The notes beneath the pieces are model-generated. The model saw nothing but the letters and a program-made list of their open reading frames with translations, ran no database searches and was not told the origin of the DNA. Positions 4,732-5,621 of a DNA stretch of 5,621 nt are shown here, one piece after another. Source of the DNA: Firmicutes bacterium CAG:110 (GTDB taxonomy: Bacteria; Bacillota; Clostridia; Oscillospirales; Oscillospiraceae). The translations under genes were made by a program, and so were the position numbers. The stretch lies in the NCBI GenBank assembly GCA_000434635.1, contig HF988081.1, forward strand, positions 1-5,621. The letters run 5' to 3'. The stretch's first letter is position 1, and every line of letters begins with the position of its first letter.

Positions 4732-5589
4732 GTGCTGACGCCCCTGAATTTCCTCTTTACCCAGTGCAAAAAGTTCATCTCCCGCTTCATCAAGACGGAC
4801 GGCAGCGCCAAAATGTCCCACGAGGAATTGCTTCTCTTTATGGAGGACGTGGAGCATGACGGCGGCATTGACGAGAACGAGGGCGAGCTTCTGCGAAACG
4901 CTCTGGAGTTCGGCGACCTGACGGCGGCGGAAATTCTGACCCACCGGATCGAGCTGGAAGCCGTGGACATCAACGAGAGCCACGAGGAAATCGCAAAGGC
5001 CTTCACCCAGTCCCGGTTCTCCCGGCTGCTCGTCTACCGGGATACCATCGATCAGGTCGTGGGCGTTCTCCATCAGAAGGATTTCTACATCAACGGCAAA
5101 ATGACCGATCAGCCCATCGCCCAGATCATGACGGAGCCGTTGTTCGTCTACCAGCATACCAAAATCCGGGACATTCTGAAGATGCTCCAGCACCAGAAAT
5201 CCCACATTGCGGTCGTGGTCGATGATTTCGGCGGCACGCTGGGAATCGTTACGATGGAGGACATTCTGGAAGAGCTGGTAGGTGAGATCTGGGATGAACA
5301 CGACGAAGTTGAGGAGGATTTTGAAAAGCTGGGTGAAAACCTCTACCGGGTCGATTGTTCCGTCAGTCTGGAGGACTTCATGGAGTTCTTTGACGTGGAA
5401 CTGAAATCCGACAGCGTCTCCGTAGGCGGCTGGGTCATGGAGCAGCTGAACAAGGTGCCGGTCAAGGGTGAGTCCTTCACCACGAAGCATCTGGAGATCA
5501 CGGTTTCCGAGCTGGACGCCCACAGGGTATCCTCCATTACGGTCAGGCAGCTGGATGAATCCCCTGCCGGCTGCGCTTCTTCTACATAA
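4732..5589 (+). CDS. C-terminal fragment: CBS pair and CorC_HlyC domain
   Basis: The open frame after the TGA offers a GTG at 4732, only six bases past the stop, giving 285 residues. There is no Shine-Dalgarno sequence before it, so independent initiation is doubtful and only reinitiation after the upstream stop would make sense. The next ATG, at 4810, also lacks an RBS. The sequence holds MSHEELLLFMEDVEHDGGIDENEGELL-type linker features. CBS1 covers about full-frame residues 200-258 (SRLLVYRDTIDQVVGV). CBS2 ends in the hallmark DDFGGTLGIVTMEDILEELV (298-317) followed by GEIWDEHD. The CorC_HlyC domain begins near ENLYRVDCSVSLEDF. The last dozen residues look like a loose tail. TAA ends it at 5587-5589. 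Confidence 0.55.
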   Translation: MLTPLNFLFTQCKKFISRFIKTDGSAKMSHEELLLFMEDVEHDGGIDENEGELLRNALEFGDLTAAEILTHRIELEAVDINESHEEIAKAFTQSRFSRLLVYRDTIDQVVGVLHQKDFYINGKMTDQPIAQIMTEPLFVYQHTKIRDILKMLQHQKSHIAVVVDDFGGTLGIVTMEDILEELVGEIWDEHDEVEEDFEKLGENLYRVDCSVSLEDFMEFFDVELKSDSVSVGGWVMEQLNKVPVKGESFTTKHLEITVSELDAHRVSSITVRQLDESPAGCASST

Positions 5590-5604
5590 ATCGACGAAAA
5601 CGCC

Positions 5605-5621
5605 GGAATCCCCGTGATTCC
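5605..5621 (+). terminator. Probable terminator hairpin, cut by the window end
   Basis: GGAATC (5605-5610) and GATTCC (5616-5621) form a 6-bp stem with a five-base loop, 15 bases after the CorC-like stop codon. The preceding CGCC could extend the stem if GGCG follows beyond the window. No U-run can be seen because the sequence ends here. Confidence 0.4.

Larger units (their letters stand above)
4330..5589 (+). pseudogene. CNNM/CorC-type (hemolysin family) protein gene interrupted by an in-frame TGA
   Basis: Read as one frame this is 419 codons plus stop, close to the usual family length of about 420-440, but codon 132 (4723-4725) is TGA. The coding sequence stays in frame on both sides and family similarity runs straight through, so this is one gene with a nonsense change, not a frameshift or a true gene pair. 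The order is the CNNM (DUF21) membrane domain, two CBS domains (about 200-258 and 265-322) and a CorC_HlyC domain (about 335-410). Relatives are proposed or shown to move magnesium or related cations across the cytoplasmic membrane, with the CBS pair binding nucleotide. The start has a strong RBS, AAAAAGGAG, six bases before ATG. The stop falls in the hydrophobic run FSAPFIRL-TGA-IWVLTPLNFLF. All other motifs are intact, so the lesion is recent, a sequencing error, or tolerated by readthrough. Confidence 0.8.

Noticed and set aside
4240..5523. 427-codon minus-strand open frame across the CorC-like gene, free of stops at the TGA site
   Set aside because: I considered whether this was the real gene because the plus frame is interrupted. 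The plus strand has RBS, promoter, CNNM, CBS and CorC_HlyC motifs, and the minus frame has none.
1..5621. CRISPR array, insertion sequence or transposase
   Set aside because: No regularly spaced repeats, terminal inverted repeats or transposase-like reading frames were seen.

Overview
The window looks like chromosome of a Gram-positive, moderately GC-rich member of the Clostridia. An Oscillospiraceae- or Lachnospiraceae-type gut anaerobe would fit, but that is inference. The grounds are a T-box leader controlling an amino-acid transporter, strong Shine-Dalgarno sequences, consensus sigma-A-like promoters with 17-base spacers, CCA encoded in the tRNA gene, and GC-rich coding sequence beside AT-rich intergenic DNA. 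TGA ends both the amylase and the brnQ gene, so the normal bacterial code applies.

Layout. Positions 1-340 are AT-rich and hold little: one possible 38-residue minus-strand ORF and a near-perfect hairpin. At 341-388 a bidirectional terminator closes a minus-strand tRNA-Ser(GGA) gene (391-482), which has its own consensus promoter (511-539). Next on the minus strand comes a cytoplasmic GH13 alpha-glucosidase/alpha-amylase-family enzyme (600-2141) with its own promoter and a palindrome in the promoter spacer. Upstream of it, also on the minus strand, is brnQ (2281-3615), a branched-chain amino-acid carrier preceded by a complete T-box leader (about 3646-3914) and promoter (3921-3949). The hand-folded specifier codon reads AUC (Ile), and the T-box UGGU matches a tRNA ending in ACCA. 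Uncharged tRNA-Ile should therefore turn on the importer.

Positions 3950-4126 are a divergent intergenic stretch in which I see nothing. From 4127 the plus strand carries an extended -10 promoter, a possible 31-codon acidic leader ORF (4187-4282), and a CNNM/CorC-type (hemolysin-like) membrane protein with CBS domains (4330-5589). That gene is full length and in one frame but is broken by a single in-frame TGA at 4723-4725. The window ends inside a likely terminator.

The genes do not form one pathway. The sugar enzyme, the amino-acid importer and the CorC-like gene each have their own promoter. The points most worth a second look are the in-frame TGA in the CorC-like gene and its possible acidic leader peptide, which could pair with and mask the downstream ribosome binding site.
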